From Anderseniella sp963700735 (lineage in GTDB: Bacteria > Pseudomonadota > Alphaproteobacteria > Rhizobiales > Aestuariivirgaceae), in the NCBI GenBank assembly GCA_963700735.1, contig CAVOYR010000003.1, forward strand, positions 1-64,000: 64,000 nt of DNA, written 5' to 3'. Below the pieces are notes generated by a model. It worked only from the letters and a program-made list of their open reading frames with translations, was not told the DNA's origin and did not search any database. Positions 24,270 through 33,973 of this stretch are shown here, one piece after another. The position numbers were made by a program, and so were the translations under genes. The number at the start of each line of letters is the position of its first letter. The stretch's first letter is position 1.

Positions 24270-25554
24270 ATGAAGCAGGAAAACAACAACCCCCTGTCAT
24301 CACTGTCTGCAAGTCGCAGGCAGTTCCTGGGCGGCGGCCTGGCGCTGGGGGGCGCTGCCCTTGCGGGCAGTGCAGCGCGTGCTGCCCAGGGCGAAGACGT
24401 TATTCTGGAAAAGCAGGATTGGAACCAGTACCTGGGAGAAGGCGTGGATGCGCGGCCCTATGGCAGGCCGTCCGACTTCGAAAAGGAAGTGGTGCGCCGC
24501 ACGGTCAGCTGGCTGACTGCTGATCCGATTTCCTCGATCAATTTCACGCCGCTGCATGAGCTGGACGGCATCATCACGCCGAACGGGCTGTGCTTCGAGC
24601 GTCACCATGCGGGCATTGCGGAAGTCGATCCGGCCAAGCACCGGCTGATGATCAACGGCCTTGTCGACAAGCAGGTCGTGTTCACCATGCAGGACCTGAT
24701 GCGGTTTCCGCGGCGCAACCAGGTGAACTTCCTCGAATGTGCCGCCAACTCCGGCATGGAATGGCGTGGCGCCCAGCTCGACGGGTGCCAGTTCACGCAC
24801 GGCATGGTGCACAACGTAATGTACACGGGCGTGCCGCTGAAGCTGCTGCTCGAGGAAGCCGGCCTCAAGACCAATGCCAAGTGGGTGATGCCGGAAGGTG
24901 CCGATGCCTCTGCCATGACGCGGTCGGTGCCGATGTTCAAGGCGCTGGACGACTGCCTTGTCGCCTTCAAGATGAACGGCGAGGCCCTGCGGCCCGAACA
25001 GGGCTACCCGCTGCGGCTGGTGGTGCCGGGCTGGGAAGGCAACATGTGGGTCAAGTGGCTGCGCCGCCTCGAAGTGGGCGATGAGCCGTGGCATCACCGG
25101 GAAGAGACCTCGAAGTACACCGACCTGCTGGCCAACGGCAAGGCACGCCGCTTCACCTGGGAGATGGATGCCAAGTCGGTGATCACCAATCCGAGCCCGC
25201 AGGCACCGCTGCTGCACTCCAAGGGCCAGACCGTGGTGACCGGGCTTGCCTGGTCAGGCCGGGGCACGATTGACCGGGTGGACGTGTCGCTCGACGGCGG
25301 CAAGAACTGGCGCCCTGCCCGCATCGACGGACCCAGCCTCGACAAGTCGCTGCACCGGTTCTACCTGGACTTTGACTGGGATGGCTCGCCACTGCTGCTG
25401 CAGTCGCGAGCGGTCGAACTCGACCGGGTACGAGCAGCCGACCAAGTCGGCACTGCGGGCCGAGCGGGGCAGCAACTCGATCTATCACAACAACGGTATC
25501 CAGACCTGGCATGTGAAGGCCAATGGCGAGGTGGAAAATGTCGAAGTCTCTTAA
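24270..25554 (+). CDS. soxC: SoxC sulfane dehydrogenase, molybdopterin subunit, frameshifted near its 3' end
   Basis: Sulfite-oxidase-type molybdoprotein with a twin-arginine signal (ASRRQFLGGGLALGG) and the Mo-ligand C157 in NFLECAANSG, followed by the dimerisation domain. In frame it reads to LLLQSRAV; the true continuation STGYEQPTKSALRAERG ... SIYHNNGIQTWHV is in the +1 frame and ends at 25554. One extra A in the GAA at 25416-25418 explains the shift. Repaired, the protein would be about 427 residues, normal for SoxC. The unrepaired frame runs on to 25817 through soxD. With SoxD it removes six electrons from the SoxY-bound sulfane. Confidence 0.85.
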
Positions 25555-26203
25555 GGCCCTCACAGCCGCATTGCTGCTGGCCGCGATTGCCACCCCGGCA
25601 CTGGCAGGCAACTTCAACCTGGGCCGCGAGGCAACGCCTGAGGAAGTCAGCGCCTGGGACATCGATGTGCGCCCGGATGGTGCGGGCCTTCCCGAGGGCA
25701 AGGGCACGGTTGAACAGGGCGAAGCGATCTTCGCCGAGAAGTGCGCGTCGTGCCATGGCGACTTCGGCGAAGGCGTGGACCGCTGGCCGGTGCTGGCGGG
25801 TGGACAGGGCAGCCTGACGGCGGACCGTCCGGTCAAGACCATCGGCTCCTATTGGCCGTACCTGTCGACCGTGTTCGACTACGTCAACCGGGCCATGCCG
25901 TTCGGCCACGCCCAGTCGCTGGAACCCGACGAGGTGTACGCAATCACCGCGTACCTGCTCAACATGAACGACATTGTCGAAAGCGATTTCGAGCTGTCGA
26001 AGGAAAACTTCACCACGGTGAAAATGCCCAACGCCGACAACTTCATTGATGATGCACGCCCCGACACCGCGATCCTCAAGAAGGGCGAAGAGCCGTGCAT
26101 GACGGACTGCAAGGCCGGCGAGGTGAAAATCACCAGCACCGCCCGCAGCCTGGACGTGACGCCGGAAGAGGAAGAAAAGGCTGGGCAGGGCGCGGTCGAC
26201 TGA
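25538..26203 (+). CDS. soxD: SoxD, mono-haem cytochrome subunit of SoxCD (short form)
   Basis: This 221-residue protein is read from ATG 25538 (MSKSLK, followed by a signal ending PALAGN); GTGG upstream serves as a weak Shine-Dalgarno. It has one haem motif, C69-ASC-H73, and the SoxD blocks GGQGSLTADRPVKTIGSYWPY and DEVYAITAYLLNMNDIV (both shortened by a residue or more in some relatives). The second haem domain of Paracoccus SoxD is absent; a C-x-x-x-C pair (CMTDC) lies near the end. It overlaps the repaired soxC end by 17 bases. Confidence 0.88.
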   Translation: MSKSLKALTAALLLAAIATPALAGNFNLGREATPEEVSAWDIDVRPDGAGLPEGKGTVEQGEAIFAEKCASCHGDFGEGVDRWPVLAGGQGSLTADRPVKTIGSYWPYLSTVFDYVNRAMPFGHAQSLEPDEVYAITAYLLNMNDIVESDFELSKENFTTVKMPNADNFIDDARPDTAILKKGEEPCMTDCKAGEVKITSTARSLDVTPEEEEKAGQGAVD

Positions 26204-26233
26204 GCCCGCTGCCAAAGCTGTTCCCGCAATCCC

Positions 26234-26262
26234 GAAGGCCGCTGCTTGCAGTGGCCTTCTTG
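26234..26262 (+). terminator. Terminator after soxD
   Basis: GAAGGCC (26234-26240) pairs with GGCCTTC (26253-26259), extended inside by CTG/CAG, and is followed by TTGC. It closes the sox transcript. Confidence 0.65.
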
Positions 26263-26337
26263 CGTTCAAACGGTTGACGCCATCGGTTGAAATATCGCAA
26301 CTGTAACGGCCCGACTGGAATTCCGAGGAGAACCGAC

Positions 26338-27171
26338 ATGTCAGACCCGTGCATCATCTGCGTGGCCATCACCGGCTCCGTTCCGAAGAAGGCAGACAAT
26401 CCGGCCGTTCCGATCACCATTGCCGAGCAGGTGGAATCCACGCACGAGGCGTTCGAGGCGGGCGCTTCGATCGCCCACTGCCACGTGCGCAACGACGACG
26501 AGACCACCACATCCGACCCGGAAAAGTTTGCCCGGCTGGGCGAAGGCCTGCGCAAGCATTGCCCCGGCATGATCATCCAGTACTCCACCGGCGGGCGCTC
26601 CGGTTCAGGCCGGGAGCGCGGCGGCATGTTGCCATTGAAGCCGGACATGGCATCCCTCACCGTCGGGTCGAACAACTTCCCTACCCGGGTTTATGAAAAC
26701 TCGCCCGAGCTGGTCGACTGGCTGGCATCGGAAATGCTGAAGTATGACGTCAAGCCGGAGATCGAGGCATTTGACCTCTCACACATCTTCCAGGCCGCGA
26801 AGATGGCCGGTGATGGCCGCCTTAGGGGGCCGCTTTATGTGCAGTTCGTGATGGGCGTGAAAAATGCCATGCCGGTGGACAAGCCGGTATTCGACTTCTA
26901 CGTCGAGACGCTGAAGCGGCTGGCCCCGGATGCGATGTGGTGCGGGGCAGGCATCGCCAGCAACCAGATCGTGCTGAACGAGTGGTGCATCGCCGCCGGT
27001 GGCCATGCGCGCACCGGGCTGGAAGACAACATCCGGCTGGACCGGGACACGCTCGCGCCGTCCAACGCGGCCCTCGTCAAGCGCACCGTGGAGCTGTGTG
27101 GCAAATATGACCGCCCGGTGGCCACACCGGCACAGGCGCGCGCCATGCTGGGACTTCGCGAAGCGGCCTGA
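26338..27171 (+). CDS. BKACE-family beta-keto acid cleavage enzyme (DUF849)
   Basis: Read from ATG 26338 after GAGGAGAA. The 277-residue TIM barrel has the zinc motif AHCHVR (H47, H49), the QYSTGGRSG block and a C-terminal GLEDNIRLDRD, as in 3-keto-5-aminohexanoate cleavage enzymes. The family condenses a beta-keto acid with acetyl-CoA to give acetoacetate plus a CoA ester; the substrate here is unknown. It stands alone after the sox terminator, with a class-III aminotransferase two genes on. Confidence 0.85.
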   Translation: MSDPCIICVAITGSVPKKADNPAVPITIAEQVESTHEAFEAGASIAHCHVRNDDETTTSDPEKFARLGEGLRKHCPGMIIQYSTGGRSGSGRERGGMLPLKPDMASLTVGSNNFPTRVYENSPELVDWLASEMLKYDVKPEIEAFDLSHIFQAAKMAGDGRLRGPLYVQFVMGVKNAMPVDKPVFDFYVETLKRLAPDAMWCGAGIASNQIVLNEWCIAAGGHARTGLEDNIRLDRDTLAPSNAALVKRTVELCGKYDRPVATPAQARAMLGLREAA

Positions 27172-27265
27172 CTCTGCCAGGCATGACCCAAACGGCAACC
27201 TTTGCGGTGCTGCCGCGTTGGCTGCTGTGGTATGGTTAACAGGGGAGCTGACACGGAGGATGACA

Positions 27266-28774
27266 ATGACCCGTCTGTTTCGGCTGCTTCCGTCACTCGC
27301 CTGCCTTGCCGCCATGATGGCGGGTTCGCAGGCCATCTTCGCCCAGCAAGGTGGATATATCTGGGAGTTCTTCCCCGCCCTGGATGGAAAACCGGCCAGC
27401 GTTTCCTTGCATCATCCTGAGACCGACGAAGGACTGGCCCATGCCGCATGCGGCCAGGACCGGGAACTCGGCATGGCGTTGCTGACCATTGCCACCCGGA
27501 CCGGTGCGTCATCTGATGCTGGAACACCCGCCAAGGCCACCACGCTCGACATGCGGTTTTCCGGAGGCGGGGAGGAATTGCTGCTGCGCTCCCGCATCAC
27601 CGTGCCGGACGGTGGCGACGGCATATCCGGCGTGACCACCACGCTGCCGCTGGATCATGCATTGTGGAAGATGATTGATCGCAATGATGCGATTGCCGCC
27701 GGCCTTCCGGGTCACGTACCTACCCTTGTGCCGCTGACCAGCGGGCACAGTGCCATCCGCGAATTTCTCGACACCTGCGGTCAACCGCCCGCGTCGGCGC
27801 AGACCGCACATGCGCCCGAGGGGGCTGACGAGCAAGCTGGCGGCCACGATAGCGTCCAGACTGCGGAGACCGTGCAAGATGCTTTCGAATTTGCGCAAAG
27901 CCTCAATACGATTACGGCATGGCAAGCATTCCTGACGGTTTATCCGGCCGGATTCTATGGCGAGTTGGCCCGCACCTACCTGCGCCAGCTGCAGGACCAG
28001 CAAGACGGGGATCCACAGGACCAGGACGCCCGGGACGAGGAGCGTCAGGACAAGTCTTCCCTGCCGCACGATGAGAAGTCAGCCGAGGCAGAGCCGTGGT
28101 ACCAGACAACGCAGCCTCTCGTTGGTGGCCTGCCTGCAAAGCCGATGGCGGCGGTGCGGCGAGACGGGCTGGAGCTGATGGCCTGGTGCGCGGCACCACG
28201 CGACGTGGCGCTGGCGGTTCGCGAAACCTCGCCCGGCAGCAACCCCGAGTTTGAAGAACGCGCCATGATGGCCGTCGATCCAGACGGTCCGAACGGTGGA
28301 AGCGTCAGTTTCAGCTTCGGTCATGGCGGCGACATTAGTGTGCCGATGACATTTACCGGTGCAGGAGGCGAGCTTTCCAGCAGTGCGCCGTTGGCATCCG
28401 GCAGTGACCTGTTGCGGAACCTTGCCAGCTCCCGGCAGGTGCGCCTGGTTGCAGGCCCGCTGGAAGCAACATTCCAGCTTGACGGATCACGAGAGGCCTT
28501 GTGCTCGGCACTGGCGTCTTGCGGCGGCGAGACCTTGTGCACTTCTGCGGCTGCCACCGGCACGTTAGACGGCACGTCACCCGCCGCACGACGCAAGGCA
28601 ACGCGCCATGGCGCTCACCCCAAGGCCCGGCCCCACCGCCGTGCCATGCGCGGTCGCCTGCATCAGCAATACGACTCGCTGGCGAGCAGTGGCCGCATTC
28701 AGTACAGCTGTACCCATACCAGGCAGGTCTGCCGCCGGGGCGCGTCGAACATCTGCAACCTGCCGTGCTTCTAG
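27266..28774 (+). CDS. Secreted protein of unknown function
   Basis: This 502-residue protein is read from ATG 27266, seven bases after GGAGG (an ATG at 27260 overlaps it). It has a signal peptide (PSLACLAAMMAG ... IFAQQ). The middle (about residues 198-235) reads FAQSLNTITAWQAFLTVYP then YGELARTYLRQL, a helical motif common in alphaproteobacterial envelope proteins; an acidic/Gln-Asp-rich linker follows. The last 60 residues are Arg- and Cys-rich and end CNLPCF, unlike the rest, so the frame may be shifted near 28590. No family was recognised. Confidence 0.55.
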   Translation: MTRLFRLLPSLACLAAMMAGSQAIFAQQGGYIWEFFPALDGKPASVSLHHPETDEGLAHAACGQDRELGMALLTIATRTGASSDAGTPAKATTLDMRFSGGGEELLLRSRITVPDGGDGISGVTTTLPLDHALWKMIDRNDAIAAGLPGHVPTLVPLTSGHSAIREFLDTCGQPPASAQTAHAPEGADEQAGGHDSVQTAETVQDAFEFAQSLNTITAWQAFLTVYPAGFYGELARTYLRQLQDQQDGDPQDQDARDEERQDKSSLPHDEKSAEAEPWYQTTQPLVGGLPAKPMAAVRRDGLELMAWCAAPRDVALAVRETSPGSNPEFEERAMMAVDPDGPNGGSVSFSFGHGGDISVPMTFTGAGGELSSSAPLASGSDLLRNLASSRQVRLVAGPLEATFQLDGSREALCSALASCGGETLCTSAAATGTLDGTSPAARRKATRHGAHPKARPHRRAMRGRLHQQYDSLASSGRIQYSCTHTRQVCRRGASNICNLPCF

Positions 28775-28870
28775 CGTCTCTTTCGCTACGGTGATTGCTG
28801 GTCTATGAAAGAGCGGTTCCCGCGCACTCTGCAGGGCGGGCAAGTGCACCATCAACAGGCAAGTGATCCC

Positions 28871-30214
28871 ATGTCCAAGGTGTTTCCCCGCCACACGAAA
28901 CTGAACCCCGCCGTCGCTGTTGCCGGTGACGGTCCCTATATCATCGATGCTGCCGGCAAGCGCTACCTGGATGCCTGCGGCGGGGCAGCGGTCTCGTGTC
29001 TGGGGCATTCGCCGGGGCCGGTGCATGAGGCCGTCAAGGCACAGCTCGACAAGCTGGCCTGGGCACACACCAGCTTCTTTACCTCCGAACCTGCCGAACA
29101 ACTGGCAGAGATGCTGATCGAGCGCGCGCCCGAAGGCATCGACCGCGTATACTTCGTGTCAGGCGGATCGGAAGCAACCGAAGCCGCCATGAAGCTTGCC
29201 CGGCAGTACTTCCTTGAAAAGGGCGAGCCGAACCGCCGCCACATCATTGCGCGCTGGCAAAGCTATCACGGCAACACGCTGGGCGCGCTGGCAGCCGGCG
29301 GCAACCGCTGGCGCCGCAAGCAGTTCGAACCCTTCCTGACCGCCGCCATGCACCACATCGACCCGTGCTATGAATGGCGCTGGCGGGCTGATGGTGAAAG
29401 CAGCGAGGCCTATGGCCTGCGCGTGGCAAACCAGCTTGAAGAAAAGATCATCGAGCTGGGCGAGGATTCAGTTGCCGCCTTCATCGTCGAACCGGTCGTC
29501 GGTGCAACGCTGGGTGCCGCCACCGCCGTTGCCGGGTACTTCGCCCGCATCCGCGAGATCTGCGACAAGTACGGCGTGCTGCTCATCCTGGACGAAGTCA
29601 TGTGCGGCATGGGCCGGACAGGCTCGCTGTTTGCCAGCGAACAGGAAGGCAACCTGCGTCCCGACATGGTGTGCATCGCCAAGGGGCTTGGGGCAGGCAT
29701 CCAGCCGATCGGGGCCATGCTGTGCTCGGCCGACATCTACTCGGCCATCGAGAACGGGTCGGGCTTCTTCCAGCATGGCCACACCTACCTTGGCCACCCG
29801 GCTGCCTGCGCTGCCGGGGTTGCCGTGCTGAACGAGATCGAGCAGCGCAACCTGCTTGCCAACGTGAATAACATGGGTGGCAAGTTGAAAGCTGCCCTCG
29901 AAGCCCGTTTCGGTCAGCACCCCAATGTAGGCGACGTGCGCGGGCGCGGGCTGTTCCTCGCGGTTGAGCTTGTCGCTGACAAGGAAACCAAGGCCCCGTT
30001 CGACCCATCGGTGAAACTGCACGCGGACATCAAGAAACGCGCACTGGCGTCCGGGCTGATGTGCTACCCGATGGGCGGCACGGTGGATGGCCTCGCGGGC
30101 GACCATGTGCTGCTGGCCCCGCCCTATATCATCGATGAAACCCATGTCGCGGAGATCACCGACAAGCTGGCAAGCGCCATCGATGGTGCCCTTGCCCACG
30201 CCAAGGCGGCCTGA
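28871..30214 (+). CDS. Class-III (PLP) aminotransferase
   Basis: Read from ATG 28871 (MSKVFPRHTK), giving 447 residues. Class-III landmarks are VYFVSGGSEATEAAMKLARQY (here from about residue 95), ARWQSYHGNT, LLILDEVMCGMGRTG with the PLP Asp, and the Schiff-base Lys in VCIAKGLGAG. Members use omega-amino acids, beta-alanine or polyamines as donors. With the BKACE gene nearby an amino-acid degradation role is possible, but no substrate can be named. Confidence 0.85.
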   Translation: MSKVFPRHTKLNPAVAVAGDGPYIIDAAGKRYLDACGGAAVSCLGHSPGPVHEAVKAQLDKLAWAHTSFFTSEPAEQLAEMLIERAPEGIDRVYFVSGGSEATEAAMKLARQYFLEKGEPNRRHIIARWQSYHGNTLGALAAGGNRWRRKQFEPFLTAAMHHIDPCYEWRWRADGESSEAYGLRVANQLEEKIIELGEDSVAAFIVEPVVGATLGAATAVAGYFARIREICDKYGVLLILDEVMCGMGRTGSLFASEQEGNLRPDMVCIAKGLGAGIQPIGAMLCSADIYSAIENGSGFFQHGHTYLGHPAACAAGVAVLNEIEQRNLLANVNNMGGKLKAALEARFGQHPNVGDVRGRGLFLAVELVADKETKAPFDPSVKLHADIKKRALASGLMCYPMGGTVDGLAGDHVLLAPPYIIDETHVAEITDKLASAIDGALAHAKAA

Positions 30215-30220
30215 CACCGG

Positions 30221-30679
30221 ATGAGCAAGAAACCAGCCGTTTCCCAACTGGGCCAGGCCACCGCCCTGCCCGCCTCGCCCGAAGACGCGACGCTTGAGCG
30301 CGTGCAGGCACCACACCCGGGCGAGAGCTACCTGGTGCGGTTTACCGCGCCGGAATTCACCTCCATCTGCCCGGTGACGGGCCAACCGGATTTCGCCCAC
30401 CTCGTCATCGACTATGTGCCGGGAAAATGGATCGTCGAGTCCAAGTCGCTGAAGCTCTATCTCGGTTCGTACCGCAATCACGGGGCGTTCCACGAAGACT
30501 GCACGGTGCGCATCGGCATGGACCTGAAGAAGCTGCTGCAACCGAAATGGCTGCGCATCGGCGGCTACTGGTATCCGCGTGGCGGCATTCCCATCGACGT
30601 GTTCTGGCAGACGGGCACCGTGCCGAAGGGCCTGTGGCTGCCGGACCAGGGCGTGCCGGCCTACCGGGGCCGCGGATAG
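30221..30679 (+). CDS. queF: QueF, NADPH-dependent 7-cyano-7-deazaguanine reductase
   Basis: This 152-residue protein is of the short QueF type. It carries the catalytic Cys in EFTSICPVTGQPDFA and the substrate-binding ESKSLKLYLGSYRNHGAFHED block. It reduces preQ0 to preQ1 in queuosine synthesis. It starts six bases after the aminotransferase stop, so the two are probably co-transcribed. Confidence 0.93.
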   Translation: MSKKPAVSQLGQATALPASPEDATLERVQAPHPGESYLVRFTAPEFTSICPVTGQPDFAHLVIDYVPGKWIVESKSLKLYLGSYRNHGAFHEDCTVRIGMDLKKLLQPKWLRIGGYWYPRGGIPIDVFWQTGTVPKGLWLPDQGVPAYRGRG

Positions 30680-30743
30680 CCTGCACCCCTTCGCGCCCGT
30701 AAACCGGGTGGTCATTCTCACCGCCGTGTGAGAGATCTCTGGC

Positions 30744-31673
30744 ATGAGCAAAAACGACATCAAGCAAAGCATGGGGCTGGCCGAATGGGTCATGCTGATC
30801 ACCCTGTCAGTCCTGTGGGGCGGGTCGTTCTTCACCGTCGGCGTGGCAGTGCAGGAGCTGCCGCCGCTGACCATCGTCGTGGCGCGGGTGGTGCTGGCGG
30901 CCTGCGGGCTTTGGGCGTTCCTTACCGTGACGTCGCAACCCATGCCGCGCGGTGCGAAGCTGTGGGCGGCGTTCTTCGGCATGGGGCTGTTGAACAACGC
31001 CATCCCGTTCACCCTGATCGTGTGGGGCCAGACCCAGCTTGCCTCGGGTCTTGCCTCGATCCTCAACGCAACGGCACCGCTATTCACCGTGCTGGTGGCC
31101 AGCGCCTTCACCCGCGATGAACGCCTCACCGCCGTGAAACTGGCGGGCGTGGTGACCGGGCTTGCGGGCGTTGCGTGGATGATAGGCGGGGCAGCACTGG
31201 CCGGTTTGGGCGACGCGGTGGTGGCGCAACTGGCGATCCTGGGGGCGGCGTGCAGCTACGGGTTTGCCGGCGTGTTCGGCCGCCGGTTTCGCACCATGGG
31301 CGTGAGCCCGGTGGCAACGGCAACCGGCCAGGTGACTGCCTCCAGCCTGCTGCTTCTGCCGGTCATGTTGCTGGTGGACAAGCCGTGGACGCTGGCCATG
31401 CCGGGGGCAGCGACAATCGCTGCCGTGGTGGCGCTGGCGCTGGTGTGCACGTCAGCCGCCTATATCCTGTATTTCCGTATACTGGCAGCAGCCGGTGCTA
31501 CCAACCTGTCGCTGGTGACGCTGCTCATTCCGCCGGTGGCGATCCTGCTCGGGATCGCGTTCCTGGACGAGGTGCTGCAGTCGCGGCACCTTGCAGGCAT
31601 GGCGCTAATCTTTGCAGGACTGGTGTTGATAGACGGGCGCCTGCCCGCAAGGCTGCGCGGGCGGTTTGCATAA
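30744..31673 (+). CDS. EamA/DMT-family exporter
   Basis: This 309-residue protein has ten predicted membrane segments in two EamA repeats, starting WVMLITLSVLWGGSFFTVGVA (here shortened: LSVLWGGSFF) and with the second repeat around GAACSYGFAGVFGRRF. The family exports metabolites or amino acids; the substrate is unknown. Confidence 0.85.
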   Translation: MSKNDIKQSMGLAEWVMLITLSVLWGGSFFTVGVAVQELPPLTIVVARVVLAACGLWAFLTVTSQPMPRGAKLWAAFFGMGLLNNAIPFTLIVWGQTQLASGLASILNATAPLFTVLVASAFTRDERLTAVKLAGVVTGLAGVAWMIGGAALAGLGDAVVAQLAILGAACSYGFAGVFGRRFRTMGVSPVATATGQVTASSLLLLPVMLLVDKPWTLAMPGAATIAAVVALALVCTSAAYILYFRILAAAGATNLSLVTLLIPPVAILLGIAFLDEVLQSRHLAGMALIFAGLVLIDGRLPARLRGRFA

Positions 31674-31685
31674 GGATTGCTGGTC

Positions 31686-32096
31686 TCAGTCGCGGACGGC
31701 GCGGCGGCCAACTTCGGCAGCCATCACCACGCGCTTGTCGATGGCGCGGAACCTCATGGTCTTGTCGCCGGTCTTGTCGGTGGCGACATACCACTCGCCG
31801 TTCTGCAGGATCGAGCCACACTTGAACTTGCCGGACGTCCACGACCGCCAGGCAACGCAAAGCTCGTTGTCGACCATCTTCCAGGCACCCTTGTCTTCGC
31901 GGCCGAAGGCGCGGCCCATCAGCGAACCATCTTCCTTTGCCGCAATCAGCAGCCGGTAGCCGCCCGTGACAATGGCTTCGTAGTGGCCGGGAAACAGAGC
32001 CTCGATGGCTTCGGGTTCAAGCGTTCCGTCCTGTGCGGTTGCAGCGCCGGCGAGCAATGAAGTTGCCACCATGGCGGCTGCAAACGGCTTGAACAT
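31686..32096 (-). CDS. Small secreted protein, unknown
   Basis: Read from ATG 32096 (MFKPFAAAMVATSLLAG, a clear signal peptide ending ATAQD), giving 136 residues; the upstream in-frame ATG codons would bury the signal. The mature part has FPGHYEAIVTGGYRLLIAA, a WRSWTSGKFKCGSI block and two cysteines that may pair. It resembles short periplasmic lipocalin-like proteins of alphaproteobacteria, but no family was identified with confidence. Confidence 0.6.
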   Translation of the reverse strand: MFKPFAAAMVATSLLAGAATAQDGTLEPEAIEALFPGHYEAIVTGGYRLLIAAKEDGSLMGRAFGREDKGAWKMVDNELCVAWRSWTSGKFKCGSILQNGEWYVATDKTGDKTMRFRAIDKRVVMAAEVGRRAVRD

Positions 32097-32391
32097 GAGG
32101 CGTGTCCTTATAGGTGACGCCATGCCCTTGAACGCCGCTGTGGGCAAGGTGGCATCGCGGTATGGTTGTACTCTGCTGTGTCCAGTGTGGCCGGACATGG
32201 TTTCCATACTGTTAAGCTAACGCTCAATAACGGCGATCTTGCGGTCACGTCACGACTGTTGCAGCGCAGTGATCATTAAAATTGAAGCAAGTCCGGCAGG
32301 CGTTCATCCACCATGTCACTTTACCGCGGTGTAACCCGGCACAACGCATAGTCGTGGCCAATGATTGCCTGCCATCTTCAGGGGGACTTCA

Positions 32392-33846
32392 ATGAGCATC
32401 GCCGACACCAGCCAGCCGCAGATTTCCAGCCGCAGGTTTCTCGATCCAGAGATCGTGCAGCGCCTGCTCAAGGTCTCGGATTTCATGATCCTGTTCTTTG
32501 GCACCGTGGCGCTGCTGATGCAGTCGACGATCAACCTCGACACGCACATGGCCACGATGGTGACGTTTGCCTCCATGATGATGGTTTTCGCGACGCTACT
32601 GGGTTTGCGCAGCCTGGGCGGATATCACATCCGCTCACTGGTGCAGCCGGTCCGGTCAATGCTGCTGGCCACAGGCTTCAGCGCACTCGTCGGAACGACG
32701 GTGTTCCTGCTGGTGCGCATGTTTGCCTTCGACCTGCCCTACTCGTGGCTTGCCGGATGGCTGATGCTCCCGACGGCGCATTTTGCCTTGTCGCGCATGG
32801 CAACGGCCCACTGGCTGGCGCCACGGGTGGCTGCGGGCATGTTGCGGCAACGGGTTGCAATCGTCGGTGGTGGAAAGTTCGCGGAAGAGGCGATCACGCT
32901 GCTGGAAAAGTCGCGCACGCTGGACGTCGAGATCGTCGGTCTGTTCGATGATCGCGATGACGAGCGGTCACCCAACTCGGTCAAGGCGCACCGCAAGCTT
33001 GGCAGCATTGGCGATCTTCCCGCATTTGCCCGCAAGAACCGCATCGACCTGATCGTGGTGGCCATTCCGCTGTCTGCGGAAGACCGTCTGCTGCAGGTGC
33101 TGAACCGGTTGTGGGAATTGCCGGTGGACATCCGGATCTCCGGGCAGTCCTCGCGGCTGCGGTTTGCACCGACCGCCTACAATTATCTCGGCGACCTGCC
33201 GATGCTGTCGGTATTCGACCGGCCGCTGGCCGGCTGGCATGCCATCCTCAAGGACGTCATGGACCGGGTTCTGGCTGCCATTGCCCTGGTTGTGCTGTCA
33301 CCATTGATGATTGCCACGGCCATTGCCATACGGGTGGAAACCAGGGGGCCGGTGCTGTTCAAGCAGAAGCGCTATGGGTTCAACAACGAGCTGGTCGAGA
33401 TCTACAAGTTCCGTTCGATGTACACTGACCGCAGCGATGCCAACGCCAGCAAGCTGGTCACCCGGGATGACCCGCGCGTGACACGGGTTGGCCGGTTCAT
33501 CCGGCGCACCTCCATCGACGAGCTGCCGCAGTTGTTCAACGTGCTGACAGGCCAGCTGTCACTGGTCGGGCCACGCCCGCATGCCACCCAGGCCAAGGCT
33601 GCCACGGAGCTCTATGAACAGGTGGTGGACGGATACTTTGCGCGGCACAAGGTGAAGCCGGGAATCACCGGCTGGGCGCAGGTCAACGGCTGGCGCGGCG
33701 AGACCGACACCCACGAAAAGATCGCCAACCGGGTAAAATACGACCTTGAGTACATTGACCGGTGGTCCCTTGCCTTCGACCTGCGGATACTGATTCGCAC
33801 GCCTTTTGCCCTGATTTCTCCGAGCAATAGCGCGAATGCGTACTGA
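32392..33846 (+). CDS. Undecaprenyl-phosphate glucose phosphotransferase (WcaJ/ExoY-type)
   Basis: This 484-residue protein is read from ATG 32392. It has about four N-terminal membrane segments, a nucleotide-binding-like CoA region (QRVAIVGGGKFAEEA), and a C-terminal bacterial sugar-transferase domain with KDVMDRVLAAIALVVLSPLM (shortened here), PVLFKQKRYGFNN, FRSMYTDR, TRVGRFIRRTSIDELPQL and GPRPHA. It loads the first sugar-phosphate onto undecaprenyl phosphate at the inner membrane for exopolysaccharide or capsule. No other polysaccharide genes are adjacent. Confidence 0.9.
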   Translation: MSIADTSQPQISSRRFLDPEIVQRLLKVSDFMILFFGTVALLMQSTINLDTHMATMVTFASMMMVFATLLGLRSLGGYHIRSLVQPVRSMLLATGFSALVGTTVFLLVRMFAFDLPYSWLAGWLMLPTAHFALSRMATAHWLAPRVAAGMLRQRVAIVGGGKFAEEAITLLEKSRTLDVEIVGLFDDRDDERSPNSVKAHRKLGSIGDLPAFARKNRIDLIVVAIPLSAEDRLLQVLNRLWELPVDIRISGQSSRLRFAPTAYNYLGDLPMLSVFDRPLAGWHAILKDVMDRVLAAIALVVLSPLMIATAIAIRVETRGPVLFKQKRYGFNNELVEIYKFRSMYTDRSDANASKLVTRDDPRVTRVGRFIRRTSIDELPQLFNVLTGQLSLVGPRPHATQAKAATELYEQVVDGYFARHKVKPGITGWAQVNGWRGETDTHEKIANRVKYDLEYIDRWSLAFDLRILIRTPFALISPSNSANAY

Positions 33847-33973
33847 AGGTGCTGCCTGACTGGGGCCGGGAGTCAAGTCAACTTTGTGCTTGTTCCGTCA
33901 AGCTGCACCTTTAGATTGACCCGCGCGGAACCGATCCCGGATCTGCCAATGAAAATCTCAGAGGGCTAGAGTT

